From: Planctomycetota bacterium
Lineage (GTDB): Bacteria; Planctomycetota; Phycisphaerae; Phycisphaerales; UBA5793
Reading direction: 5' to 3'
Assembly: GCA_963205185.1 (NCBI GenBank)
Contig: CAUJHZ010000025.1
Coordinates: forward strand, 1-64,000
DNA length: 64,000 bases
A program made the translations under genes and the position numbers. Position 1 is the first letter of the stretch. The number at the start of each line of letters is the position of its first letter. The notes beneath the pieces were generated by a model. It ran no database searches. It had not been told where the DNA came from and saw only the letters and a list, made by a program, of their open reading frames with translations. Positions 35,063-44,338 of this stretch are shown here, piece by piece.

Positions 35063-35400
35063 CGCCGCCCTCCCTGGAGATCGGAGAGCCGGATGCGGCG
35101 GCGCGGCGCCGGCTGCACATCCGTGCCGTAGAGCACGGCTCCCTGCATCGACGCGGCGACGGCGCAACCCACGAGGCAATCGAGCCAGTGGTTGTCCAGG
35201 CCATCCACGCGGAGTTTCCACTCATCAACGGTCCGGCCGCGACCTTGCGTCTTCACGCGGTACTCGCTCGTGAGGTGCTCGGCGAGGAGCAGGTGATTTG
35301 TCGCAGTGCGATTCGACGAGGCGCCGGCGCGGCCGAAGAGCGACAGACACCCCGGATCGCCCATCGGCACCGCCAGCCGCGCCTGCACCAAGGACCCGAA
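35059..35400 (-). pseudogene. C-terminal fragment of phage terminase large subunit (GpA-like)
   Basis: About 113 codons remain (LVQARLAVPMGDPGCLSLFG, then EYRVKTQGRGRTVDEWKLRV and DNHWLDCLVGCAVAASMQGA). They match the C-terminal nuclease region of GpA-type terminases. The 5' part is absent: the frame begins immediately after the TGA of the HEAT-like gene at 35401-35403, so the gene is truncated at that junction. It is followed by the zinc-ribbon gene, as in intact prophages. It is non-functional alone. Confidence 0.75.
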
Positions 35401-36483
35401 TCAGCGGCGGAAAGCCTCCTCGATCGCGCCGGGCTCAAATTCCCAGGTGCGGTTCGAGTAGATCGGGCCGTCCTCGGCAAGCCAGCCGGTCTCGAGCGCC
35501 TGCGCGGCCTCGTCAATGCTGCCGGCCGAGATGGCGCTGGTGACCTTCGTCTGCGCGGTGGTCTGGCGACAGAGCAGGCTCATCAGATTCTCGCTTGTGC
35601 GGGTCAGGTCGGTGTACGCCTGGCGGTTCTGATCGGTGATCAGGTCATTGCGGCCGTGCTCGACGGCCAGCAGCAGGATGCTCGCGGCCGCCTCGATCAT
35701 GTTGTGCTCGTGGGGCGCGATGGCCGGGCCGCCGACGGTGTCTACGACATAGCGCTTCTGGAGGCGCTCGACGCCGGTGCGAAGCGAGTGGAGCGCCGCG
35801 GCCGGAGCGTCGTCCTTGAGTCGCCGGGCCTGCAACGTGAGCCCCTCACTCATCGTGTCGATGGCGTCAGCGACGGTGGGCAGCGCCGCGGCTGCGGCAA
35901 ACATCGCGCGCATCACCTCCGGATCGCCCTCGCTGCCGAGGGCTTCGCGCAGATAGCGAGCGACGTTTTTCTCGCTCTGCATGGCGTTGGAATAGGCGTT
36001 GCGATCCTGGCGGATCGAACGCATGGCGCGCTCCAGCCCCGTGGCCGCGGCGTAGCGCAGGGCGGGTTCATCGCTGCTCATGACGTCGCGCAGGGCGGAG
36101 TCGGCTTCGTCGCTGGCAATCGAGCCGAGGATCCAGATCGCAGCCTGCCGGTTGGCCATCTCCGCGGCTTCATCGCGCGCGATGGCGGCCAGGCCGGGAG
36201 TCAGGGCTTCGTTGTACGCCAGCCGGAAGGTGCGCGACGTATCCTGCCGAAACGGTTCGAGCAGGGACCGGCGAGCATCCGCGAGGACTTTGCCGTCGGG
36301 AGACTTCATCCCCTCGAGGCTCTGCTGCACGTGATTCTTGAGAACAGCCGATTGCTCAGCCGTCAACGGGCGCGGCGTGGTGTAGATTTCGCGCGGCAGT
36401 TGGGCCCGGGCGACCGAGCCCGAAGCAGCCATGGCGAGCAGAAGAGCGAGGATGGCGGACATACGTCGCCGGAAAAGATCCAT
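35401..36483 (-). CDS. Exported HEAT-repeat-like hypothetical protein
   Basis: 360 residues. The signal peptide is MSAILALLLAMAASGSVARA, after a basic MDLFRRR start. The body is helical with HEAT-like pairs (MANRQAAIWILGSIASDEAD, ALRDVMSSDEPALRYAAATG). No enzyme motif is seen. It is probably periplasmic. The gene is divergent from the 868-aa TPR protein at 36720, with a 236-base gap. Its 3' end abuts the terminase fragment, so the natural C-terminus may have been altered. Confidence 0.6.
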   Translation of the reverse strand: MDLFRRRMSAILALLLAMAASGSVARAQLPREIYTTPRPLTAEQSAVLKNHVQQSLEGMKSPDGKVLADARRSLLEPFRQDTSRTFRLAYNEALTPGLAAIARDEAAEMANRQAAIWILGSIASDEADSALRDVMSSDEPALRYAAATGLERAMRSIRQDRNAYSNAMQSEKNVARYLREALGSEGDPEVMRAMFAAAAALPTVADAIDTMSEGLTLQARRLKDDAPAAALHSLRTGVERLQKRYVVDTVGGPAIAPHEHNMIEAAASILLLAVEHGRNDLITDQNRQAYTDLTRTSENLMSLLCRQTTAQTKVTSAISAGSIDEAAQALETGWLAEDGPIYSNRTWEFEPGAIEEAFRR

Positions 36484-36719
36484 TCTGAAGTTCTCCGCGA
36501 AAAAGCGGGCGCCTCGCGCCCGTCTGGGCCAGACTCAATCGCTGGCGACACCGAACCTTACGCTACGATTGCTCCCTGAGACGGTCAAACCCCGAATTCT
36601 CAGGTGCATGGATTCGGCCGAGACCGTGCTGCTAGCATGCCGGCCCGCCGGCCGGTTCTGATCTGAGTTGACCCGGCGCGCGCGGCGGCTGACGGAACCG
36701 CCCTGCTGCGTCCGATCTG

Positions 36720-39326
36720 ATGAACACCATGACTCGACTGCTGCTTGCACTCACCGTTGCCCTGCTCGCCCTGGCCCCCGCACGCGGCCAGCAGGAAGCG
36801 GAGACTGCGCAAGACGCTCCAACGCCCGTCAGCAGGGTCGATGAACTGCTGGCTCGGCGTCTCGTGCAGCACTCCGCCCGCTTTGCCCGCCCCGGACCCG
36901 AGGCCGACCCCCTCGCCGGATACCGCGCCGCGGTGGGAATGTTGAAATGGGCCGCCAGACTCTCGCCCGACGACGTTGAGATCTACCGGCGGCTGGAGGC
37001 GGCGGGGTCGATCCTGGGATCGGAAGATGAAACGCTCATTGACGCCGAGCGGAATCTGCTTCGCCTCGATCCCGACAACGCCATCGCGCAGCTGCGCGTG
37101 ATCAACCGCGGCATCGACGCCCGGCAGAGCGTGGGTGAGCGGCTGGCGCTTTGCGAGCGGCTGCTGCGTTCGCAAGCTGGCAGCCGGCTGGCTCCCGAGG
37201 TGCTCAGCCAGATCGCGTATCGCGCGGCAACACTGGCTCAGGAGCAGGGCCGGGCGAGCGTTGCGGCGTCATACCTCGAAGAAGCGTTGAAACTCAATCC
37301 GGCGAATCTCGATGCGGCCGCGCTCAACGCGCTGGAAATCGACCGGCAGACCGCCAAGCCGGAACTGCTGGTGCGCGCGATGGTGCAGCTGGTCAAGGCC
37401 GACCCGACCAACGAAGCGGCGCTGAACGATCTCGTGGCCGCCGTACAGGAAGCCGGGTGCGCCAGCGCCGCCGCCGATCTGATCGAAGCAATGAGCGCGC
37501 AGGCGGCGCGGAGCGGCGCGAGCCTTCCCGATGACCTCTTCGCCGACTACGCCTACCTGCGGGCGGCCGACAGCGGCCCGAGGGAAGGACTCGACCTCAT
37601 TCAGGGGCGGCAGGAGTCATTCGACCGCTTCGAGCGCCAGCGCCTTCAGTTGCAATGGATTCGCGAGCGCCAGGCCGAAGCGCAGAAGGCGGCCGAAGCA
37701 CATCTTCCGGCGCCCCCGGCTGGTGAACTGCCGTCGTACGACGACGTCTCTGTCGAACTCTCCGTTCATCTGCAGATCACGCGGGTGCTGCTGGCGCTCG
37801 CGGCGGATTCGGCGGAGGAGATCGATCGCGGCATGGAATCGCTCGAGCGGTTGTGGGCCGGGCAACTTGAGGAACTGCGCAGCACCGACCGGTCGAGTCT
37901 GCCTGCGTCGGCGGTCGCTGCGCTCGAGGCAGATGAGCGGCGCATCATCGCCGATCGCGCCTGGACGCGGCTCTGGGTCAACAGGCGCGTCGATGAGGCC
38001 GCGGCGGATATCGATCTGCTCGACCGCAGCGGCAAGCACGACCAGAATGAGCTTCAGCGGCTGCGGGCGTGGCTGAGCCTTCGCCGCGGCGATGCGGCTG
38101 CAGCGATCGCGGGCCTTGAGTCATTGCCCTCGGTGGACCCGCTCAGCGATCTGGGCATGGCGCTGGCGCAGCTTCAACTCGGCCGCACCGCTGACGCCAC
38201 GCGACTGCTCGGGCAGATCTACCAGAACCAGCCCGGCAAGCTGATCGGGGTGATGAGCAAGTGGACGTATGAAGACCTGACCGACAATCCCATGCCGCTG
38301 CCGCGCGAGGCGCGCGCGGTGCAGAGAGAACTCGATCGCTTCCCGCGGATGCTCGCCGACCTGCTTCTTCGGCCTCAGCGGCACTTTTCGCTGTCGATCA
38401 ACCCGCGTCAGAGCCAGGTCAGCCCTCTCGACCCGATGACGTTTGACCTGGTCTTGCGCAACGACTCTCCGTGGCCGGTCGCGATCGGCCCGGAGACGAT
38501 TTTGCCCAGCCGCGCGGCGTTGTTTCCCATCTTTCAGGTCGTGGGCAAGACCGTCCAGACCGGCACGCCTCCCCTGGCGCTCGATCTCCAGCACCGGCTG
38601 ATGCTCGGACCTTCTCAATCGTTGACGGTCCCCGTCGCCATCGACTACACGCTTTTCGGGCTGATCATTCCCAACCTCGCGGTGCGGCCGATGACGGTTG
38701 AGATTCAGGCGAAACTGGACTACGAAGTCGGACCCAGCGGGAAGTTTCAGGAAACGCCGCACAGCCTGGTCCGTCAGTCGCCGCCGATTCACGTTTCGCC
38801 GTGGCCGGGGGTGCTCGACGAACCGCCGCCGGACTTCGCCGGATCGCTGCCCGGCGAGTCGCCGCAGAGCACGATCGAAGCGATCACTCGTGTTTCCGCC
38901 GCGCAGCATGCACGCCTGACGCGCATGATCAATCCGAGCGAGCACGCTGACTTGCTTGCCGCGGCGGACGCAGGGATCCTGCGACTCGTGGAGATCTGGC
39001 CGGAACTGGACCGGGAGGCTGCGGCGTGGGCGGTGCTGACAGTGCCGTTCCAGACGGAGACGAGCAGAAACCGCATCGAGTCGCTGGACCAGTTCGAGGC
39101 TGCCGCGCGTCGTTCGACGGATCCACTCGTGCAGATGTCGTGGATCGCCTCCCGGGCGAACTCACCCACCGACGTGGTGCTCGAAGGAGCACTGCGGAGC
39201 GACGATCCGGCCCTGCGGGCCATCGCCGAAGACGCCCTTATCTTCATCGAAGGGCTCGAGTCCAACCCGCCGTCCGAGGGAGCGACTCCGAGCGAAGCGC
39301 CGATCGCGGTCCCTCCCGAGAAGTGA
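36720..39326 (+). CDS. Large exported TPR-type hypothetical protein
   Basis: 868 residues. The signal peptide is MTRLLLALTVALLALAPARG. The N-terminal half is helical TPR repeats (LLRLDPDNAIAQLRVINRGI, ALKLNPANLDAAALNALEID, and MVQLVKADPTNEAALNDLVA). The C-terminal part has beta-rich domains (SPLDPMTFDLVLRNDSPWPV). The layout resembles planctomycete TPR proteins with a C-terminal sandwich domain. Function is unknown. It may act at the cell surface or in the periplasm. It is divergent from the HEAT-like gene. Confidence 0.65.
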   Translation: MNTMTRLLLALTVALLALAPARGQQEAETAQDAPTPVSRVDELLARRLVQHSARFARPGPEADPLAGYRAAVGMLKWAARLSPDDVEIYRRLEAAGSILGSEDETLIDAERNLLRLDPDNAIAQLRVINRGIDARQSVGERLALCERLLRSQAGSRLAPEVLSQIAYRAATLAQEQGRASVAASYLEEALKLNPANLDAAALNALEIDRQTAKPELLVRAMVQLVKADPTNEAALNDLVAAVQEAGCASAAADLIEAMSAQAARSGASLPDDLFADYAYLRAADSGPREGLDLIQGRQESFDRFERQRLQLQWIRERQAEAQKAAEAHLPAPPAGELPSYDDVSVELSVHLQITRVLLALAADSAEEIDRGMESLERLWAGQLEELRSTDRSSLPASAVAALEADERRIIADRAWTRLWVNRRVDEAAADIDLLDRSGKHDQNELQRLRAWLSLRRGDAAAAIAGLESLPSVDPLSDLGMALAQLQLGRTADATRLLGQIYQNQPGKLIGVMSKWTYEDLTDNPMPLPREARAVQRELDRFPRMLADLLLRPQRHFSLSINPRQSQVSPLDPMTFDLVLRNDSPWPVAIGPETILPSRAALFPIFQVVGKTVQTGTPPLALDLQHRLMLGPSQSLTVPVAIDYTLFGLIIPNLAVRPMTVEIQAKLDYEVGPSGKFQETPHSLVRQSPPIHVSPWPGVLDEPPPDFAGSLPGESPQSTIEAITRVSAAQHARLTRMINPSEHADLLAAADAGILRLVEIWPELDREAAAWAVLTVPFQTETSRNRIESLDQFEAAARRSTDPLVQMSWIASRANSPTDVVLEGALRSDDPALRAIAEDALIFIEGLESNPPSEGATPSEAPIAVPPEK

Positions 39327-39329
39327 AGC

Positions 39330-39926
39330 TCACCCGCCCAGCAGTCCGGCCGTAGGCACCTGGTTGAGCATCCAGCGCTCCCAGATCATCTCCGTGATCT
39401 TCCACCGGCCGGACGAGTCGCGCCGCCATCGAAAGCGCCACTGGTTGGGGATCGCCTCTCCCATCGCCGTGATCGTGGTTTGTGCGAGCACCGATTCTCC
39501 CGTGTCCTGGCCCGTTGACGTGCCGAGCACGTCGCGGATGTTGTTGGACTTCACGAGCGATTTGATCGTCTTGACCCGGTTGACGAGATCGATGTGGTCG
39601 AGCGATGAGCGGTCCGGGCCAATGCGGAGCACGAGCTTCTCATCAAGCCGCTCGCCGAAGGCCACGGGGTCACCGCTCACGGCAGCCTCCACCAGCAGCC
39701 GCGTCTCGAGCGACAGGCGCTCGCCGGTGGTCTCGACGAAGCGGGCGAGGGCGATCAGACCGACGGCGGCGGCGAGCAGGCCCAATGTGGTCCACCGCGC
39801 GGGCCCGGGTGCGCGGTAACGCAGGGCGAACCAGGCGATGCCTGCGGCGAGGAACAACAGCGCGGCGAGGAACCAGGGGCTCTCCAGCGTGTGCACGACG
39901 AGGGCCGAACGGTCGGGCAGGTCCAT
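39330..39926 (-). CDS. Membrane-anchored hypothetical protein
   Basis: 198 residues from the ATG at 39926, which has a GGAGA ribosome site. Two membrane helices (about 15-31 and 43-58: FLAALLFLAAGIAWFALRY and TLGLLAAAVGLIALA) are followed by a soluble domain of about 130 residues with a SnoaL/NTF2-like feel (AFGERLDEKLVLRIGPDRSS, FRWRRDSSGRWKITEMIWER). It is convergent with the TPR gene (3 bases apart). No catalytic residues were identified. Confidence 0.6.
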   Translation of the reverse strand: MDLPDRSALVVHTLESPWFLAALLFLAAGIAWFALRYRAPGPARWTTLGLLAAAVGLIALARFVETTGERLSLETRLLVEAAVSGDPVAFGERLDEKLVLRIGPDRSSLDHIDLVNRVKTIKSLVKSNNIRDVLGTSTGQDTGESVLAQTTITAMGEAIPNQWRFRWRRDSSGRWKITEMIWERWMLNQVPTAGLLGG

Positions 39927-40004
39927 TTCAAGTCTCCGGCAATCTGATTCCGATAATACCCGGGCAGCACCGACGCCGAACCAGCAAACGACCCTTCGCG
40001 CGGA

Positions 40005-43000
40005 GTGGCGAGCGCTTTGAGTACCGCAATCCTCGACGCCAATCTCGCCGCGCTCGCCGGCCACAATCCACGGCTCGTGCAGCGGATCCGAGCCGCGCAG
40101 CCATCTCCGGACTGCGCGTTCGCACCGACGCCCCAGGATGTTCCCGCCCTTTCGCTGGGCGGATCACAATTGTGCAGCCGCCACCGGCCCCTCGATGAGG
40201 CCGGCCGCTTCGCGGCGTCGATCGACATCGTGGAGCATGCGGCCGTCGTGGTGCTGGGGTTCGGAGCAGGGTATCACGTGCAGCGCCTGGCCGAGCGGCT
40301 GCGCAAGACGGGGCTGATCATTGTCTACGAGCCCGACGTGGCGATGTTGCGCGCGGTGTTCGAGCGGGTGGACCACTCGGCATGGATCAGCGCGACGAAC
40401 CTGGTCATCGCCGATGAGGCTGAAGACCGCGCTTCGCTGGCGTCGCAACTCGCGGGCGCCGAAGGAATCGTGGCGCAAGGCGCCACGATCGAATCGCACC
40501 TGCCCAGCCGCACGCGCCTGGGCGACGGCGCCGGCCGCTTCGGCAAGATGCTCGCCGATCTGGTCTCAAACATCCGCACGACGATGCTGACGACGCTGGT
40601 GCACTCATCCACCACCTGCCGCAACCTGAGCCTGAATCTTGACCACTATGGCGCCGGCGAAGGGATCGCGCCTCTGCAGGGCATCGCCGCCGGACGTACG
40701 GCGCTGCTCATCGCCGCGGGCCCGAGCCTGTCGCGACACTACGAGTTGCTCGCCGATCCATCTCTGCGCGAGCGCGTGGTGATCATTGCGGTGCAGACGT
40801 GCCTGAGACCGCTGCTGCGGCGCGGCATCCGGCCGCACTTCGTGACGGCGCTGGACTACCACGAAATCAGCCGGCACTTCTACGACGGTCTCGATCCGCA
40901 CGAACTGCGCGACATCACGCTGGTGTGCGAGCCGAAGGTGAATCGGATCGTGATCGAGTCATATCCGGGGCCGATCCGCTGCGTGGCCAACGGCTTTCTC
41001 GATCGGCTGCTCGGCCCGCTGGCGCGCGACATGGGCGCGGTGCCGGCGGGTTCAACCGTGGCTCATCTCAGCTTCTACCTCGCTCAGTACCTCGGCTGCG
41101 ATCCGATCGCACTCGTCGGCCAGGACCTCGGCTTCACCGACAATCTCTACTATGGCCCGGGCGCTGCCATCCACGACCAGTGGGCGCCTGAACTCAATGC
41201 ATTCAACACGATCGACATGATGGAATGGGCCCGCGTGGCCCGCATGAAGCGCAACCTGCGCCAGGCGCGGAGCCAGTCGGGCGGGTCGATGCTCATCGAC
41301 GAACAGATGAGCACGTACCTGACGCAGTTCGAGCGCGACTTCTCCAACGCCCCGCAGACGATCATTGATGCGCAAGGCGGCGGCGCGGCCAAGCAGCACA
41401 CCGTCGTGCGCCCGCTCGAGCAGGTCCTTGCCGAGGCCGGCTCGACCCCGCTGCCCGACTTTGCCGCCGAGCGCCGGCCGCTGAACCTCAGACGCCTCGG
41501 CGAGATCAGCCGGCGGATCCAGTCGGTCCGCGGCGACGTGCAGCAGCTCGAGCGCATCAGCCGCGACACCGGCGAGGTGCTTGGCAAGATGATCGAGCGG
41601 CAGCGCGATGCGGCGGCGATGAAACGACTCTTCGAGAAAGTCCGCGACAATCAGCGGCGGGTGGATCGCCTCGAACGCACACACGACCTCGTCAACAACC
41701 TCAACCAGCTCGGCGTGTTCAAGCGGCTCAGGGCCGACCGCCGGCTCGAACTGACCGAGGGCCTCGAACCTCTCGAACGGCAGAAGGCCCAGCTCGAACG
41801 CGATCAAACCAATGTGCGCTGGCTCGCCGACGCGTGCGCAGAGACGCGGCACATTCTCGATGATGCGCTTCGAGTCCTGCGCGGCGAATCGGTGAGCACG
41901 CGCATCGGCCAGGGCTATGAAGGAGAGGAACGCGGCGGTGAAGATGTGGAATCGCACCGGCCGCGCCGCATTGCCGCGATGATCGCCGTGGACCCCGAGC
42001 GCGATGGCCTGCTCCGCGAGCGCTCGCTCGCCGACGCGGGAGGCGGCTGTTCGCTGCTCCAGCGCACGCTCGAGCGGCTGGGCCGGTGCCGGCGCATTGA
42101 GTCGATCGTGCTGCTCGTGCCGCGCGGCTTGGCCGTTGGTGAGCTGATCGATGAACAGCTGATCGACCGCCCGGTCGCCGTGCGGGAGATCGACGGACCA
42201 ATCTTCGATGAGGCACATGCAGCCGTAGCCGCGGCGCGGCAGTGGAGCGACTGGTGCTGGCGCGGCGGCATCGGCGGGATGACGATCTTCGATGAGATCA
42301 TCACGCCAACGCACATGGCGGCGGCGATGACGGAACTTCAACTCGACGCGGCTGTCATCGTCGGCCCGGACTGGCCGCTGCTGGACTGGTCGGAATCGAC
42401 CGGCTGCGATGCACTCATCGCGCGCTACCTCGAACATCCCGAGAGTCATCGCATCGTGTTCACGCAGGCGCCGCCGGGTCTGTGCGGCATACTGATCGAA
42501 GCATCCCTCATGCGCGAGATGGCCCAGCGCGTGCGGCAGTTCACGCTCGGCTCGATGCTCTCGTACATTCCCAGCCTGCCGCAACTCGACCCGACGAGCA
42601 AAGATGCGTGCGTGAAACTCCCGGCGGAGATCCGCAACCATGCGGGTCGGTACATCGGCGGGCAGCGGGTCGCGGCACTTGCCGGTGCGATCGGCCCGCA
42701 GACTTGCGGCGAGGATCTGCTCGCTGCGATCACCGCGACGCCGCGCGAGGTCGATGCATGGCCTCAGCAGATCGAGATCGAACTCACAACGCGGCGCCCG
42801 ACGCAGCCGCGCTGGATGGCTGACGCCGCCGCGCCAATCGACGCTGAGATCGAAATGGTCGAACGGGTCTTGCGGGGGGCGTCGGCGCGCGACGATCTGG
42901 CCGTGACCTTCGGCGGCCGGGGCGACCCGCTGCTGCATCCGCAGTGCCGCGAGATCGTCGAGTTGTGCCGCGACCTGGGCTGCCGCGGGATTCATATCCG

Positions 43001-43574
43001 CACGGATCTGCCTGATTCGTTTGATGCGCTGCAACTGCTCGACTGGCCTGTCGAAGTCCTCAGCATCGAACTGCAGGCGGAAACTGCGGCGACGTACGAA
43101 GCCGTCATGGGCGTCAATCGCTTTGATGATCTGCGCCGACGCGTGGATGCGCTGATCAACGCGCGCAGCGCTCGCACGGGAAGCCCGAACCGGCTCGCCC
43201 TGCCGTGGATCGTGCCGCGCATGGCCCGCTGCCGCGCGACGCTGGATGAGATGCGCAACTTCTACGACCGCTGGCTGCACTACGCGGGCGCTGCGATGAT
43301 CGACCCATGGCCGGGCGAAGACGACGCGATCGCCCTCGATCCGCCATCGGCCGCCCTCGATGAAATCAACCGGCGAACTCTGCAGGTGCGCGCGGATGCA
43401 ACGGCCTTCGCCGGACCCAGCGCGTGGCGCGGGCCTGCAGGCGAGGACGTCATCGATCTCACGGGACAATCACTCGCCGCGGCATGGTCGCAACTCCAGT
43501 CGCGCGTGCGCTGGCATTCGGACCACGATGAAGCCGATGCGCCGGCACTGATCCTCGAGTTCGGCGCTGCGTGA
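40005..43574 (+). CDS. Maf/DUF115 glycosyltransferase fused to nucleotidyltransferase-like and radical-SAM-like domains
   Basis: 1189 residues with GTG start (TTG at 40017 is an alternative). Residues 1-200 and 205-390 match Maf/DUF115: VVVLGFGAGYHVQRLAERL, LLIAAGPSLSRHYELLADP, LSFYLAQYLGCDPIALVGQD. Maf proteins transfer nonulosonic acids to flagellin. Residues 495-630 are coiled coil. Residues 655-880 resemble a nucleotidyltransferase fold (RSLADAGGGCSLLQRTLERL, VGPDWPLLDWSES). Residues 960-1105 resemble a radical SAM barrel (GGRGDPLLHPQCREIV, SIELQAETAATYEAVMG) but no CxxxCxxC is seen. The stop overlaps neuA as TGATG. Function beyond domain 1 is inference. Confidence 0.75.
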   Translation: MASALSTAILDANLAALAGHNPRLVQRIRAAQPSPDCAFAPTPQDVPALSLGGSQLCSRHRPLDEAGRFAASIDIVEHAAVVVLGFGAGYHVQRLAERLRKTGLIIVYEPDVAMLRAVFERVDHSAWISATNLVIADEAEDRASLASQLAGAEGIVAQGATIESHLPSRTRLGDGAGRFGKMLADLVSNIRTTMLTTLVHSSTTCRNLSLNLDHYGAGEGIAPLQGIAAGRTALLIAAGPSLSRHYELLADPSLRERVVIIAVQTCLRPLLRRGIRPHFVTALDYHEISRHFYDGLDPHELRDITLVCEPKVNRIVIESYPGPIRCVANGFLDRLLGPLARDMGAVPAGSTVAHLSFYLAQYLGCDPIALVGQDLGFTDNLYYGPGAAIHDQWAPELNAFNTIDMMEWARVARMKRNLRQARSQSGGSMLIDEQMSTYLTQFERDFSNAPQTIIDAQGGGAAKQHTVVRPLEQVLAEAGSTPLPDFAAERRPLNLRRLGEISRRIQSVRGDVQQLERISRDTGEVLGKMIERQRDAAAMKRLFEKVRDNQRRVDRLERTHDLVNNLNQLGVFKRLRADRRLELTEGLEPLERQKAQLERDQTNVRWLADACAETRHILDDALRVLRGESVSTRIGQGYEGEERGGEDVESHRPRRIAAMIAVDPERDGLLRERSLADAGGGCSLLQRTLERLGRCRRIESIVLLVPRGLAVGELIDEQLIDRPVAVREIDGPIFDEAHAAVAAARQWSDWCWRGGIGGMTIFDEIITPTHMAAAMTELQLDAAVIVGPDWPLLDWSESTGCDALIARYLEHPESHRIVFTQAPPGLCGILIEASLMREMAQRVRQFTLGSMLSYIPSLPQLDPTSKDACVKLPAEIRNHAGRYIGGQRVAALAGAIGPQTCGEDLLAAITATPREVDAWPQQIEIELTTRRPTQPRWMADAAAPIDAEIEMVERVLRGASARDDLAVTFGGRGDPLLHPQCREIVELCRDLGCRGIHIRTDLPDSFDALQLLDWPVEVLSIELQAETAATYEAVMGVNRFDDLRRRVDALINARSARTGSPNRLALPWIVPRMARCRATLDEMRNFYDRWLHYAGAAMIDPWPGEDDAIALDPPSAALDEINRRTLQVRADATAFAGPSAWRGPAGEDVIDLTGQSLAAAWSQLQSRVRWHSDHDEADAPALILEFGAA

Positions 43575-44338
43575 TGGGAGCGGGCCCCGAGATGACTGCT
43601 GCAAAGGGATTGCCGCGCGAAACAGCCACCGCCGTCATCCTCGGCCGAGCCGGCAGCAAGGGTTTGCCGGGCAAGAACGCGATGCTGCTCGCCGGCCGGC
43701 CGATGGTGCAGCATTCCATCAAGCATGCGCGAAGCGCGGCGATGGTCGGCCGCATTCTCGTCTCGACGGACTGCCCGCAGGTTGCCGCGGCGGCGCGAAG
43801 CGAAGCCGTGGAGTTGATCGACCGCCCCACCGATCTCGCAGGCGACCAGGCGACGGTGGACGCGGCGGCTCGTCACGCCCTGCTCGACGACGAGGCGCCA
43901 ATCGCGGTGATTCTTTATGCAAACGTGCCGATTCGGCCGGCGGGGCTGATCGACCGGGCCGTGTCGCTGCTCATCGAAACCGGCGCGGATTCGGTGCAGA
44001 GTTATGCGCCCGTCGGCAAGCACCACCCCTACTGGGAAGTGAAGCTCGACGCGGCGGGTCGCGTGTCGGCGTATGTGGAGAACACGGTCTACCGCCGCCA
44101 GGATCTGCCGCCGCTGTTCGTGCCTGATGGCGGCGTGATCGCCGTGCGACGGGCGAGTCTGTACGAGGTCATCGAAGGTCAGCCGCATTCGTTTCTCGGC
44201 CGCGACCGGCGCGGCATCGAGACCGCCGCGGGCGCGGTGATCGACATCGATGATCGGATGGACTTCCTGCTGGCCGAACTCATCCTGAACGAGAGTGCCG
44301 ATTGCCGCACCGAGGCTGCCAGCCATGCGCTTCGGTGA
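43574..44338 (+). CDS. neuA: CMP-nonulosonic acid synthetase (NeuA-like)
   Basis: 254 residues from the ATG at 43574 (an upstream GTG at 43571 is also possible). The nucleotide-binding loop is VILGRAGSKGLPGKN near residues 22-36. Further features are ILVSTDCPQVA, the acceptor segment RPTDLAGDQATVD and Mg-binding VIDIDDRMD. It activates the nine-carbon acid as CMP-sugar for transfer, here probably by the adjacent Maf-type fusion. It overlaps neuB by 14 bases. Neu5Ac, legionaminate or pseudaminate cannot be distinguished from this alone. Confidence 0.88.
   Translation: MGAGPEMTAAKGLPRETATAVILGRAGSKGLPGKNAMLLAGRPMVQHSIKHARSAAMVGRILVSTDCPQVAAAARSEAVELIDRPTDLAGDQATVDAAARHALLDDEAPIAVILYANVPIRPAGLIDRAVSLLIETGADSVQSYAPVGKHHPYWEVKLDAAGRVSAYVENTVYRRQDLPPLFVPDGGVIAVRRASLYEVIEGQPHSFLGRDRRGIETAAGAVIDIDDRMDFLLAELILNESADCRTEAASHALR

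Noticed and set aside
41052-43469. 805-codon minus-strand frame opposite the Maf fusion
   Set aside because: Antisense shadow. Maf/DUF115 and nucleotidyltransferase patterns are only on the plus strand.
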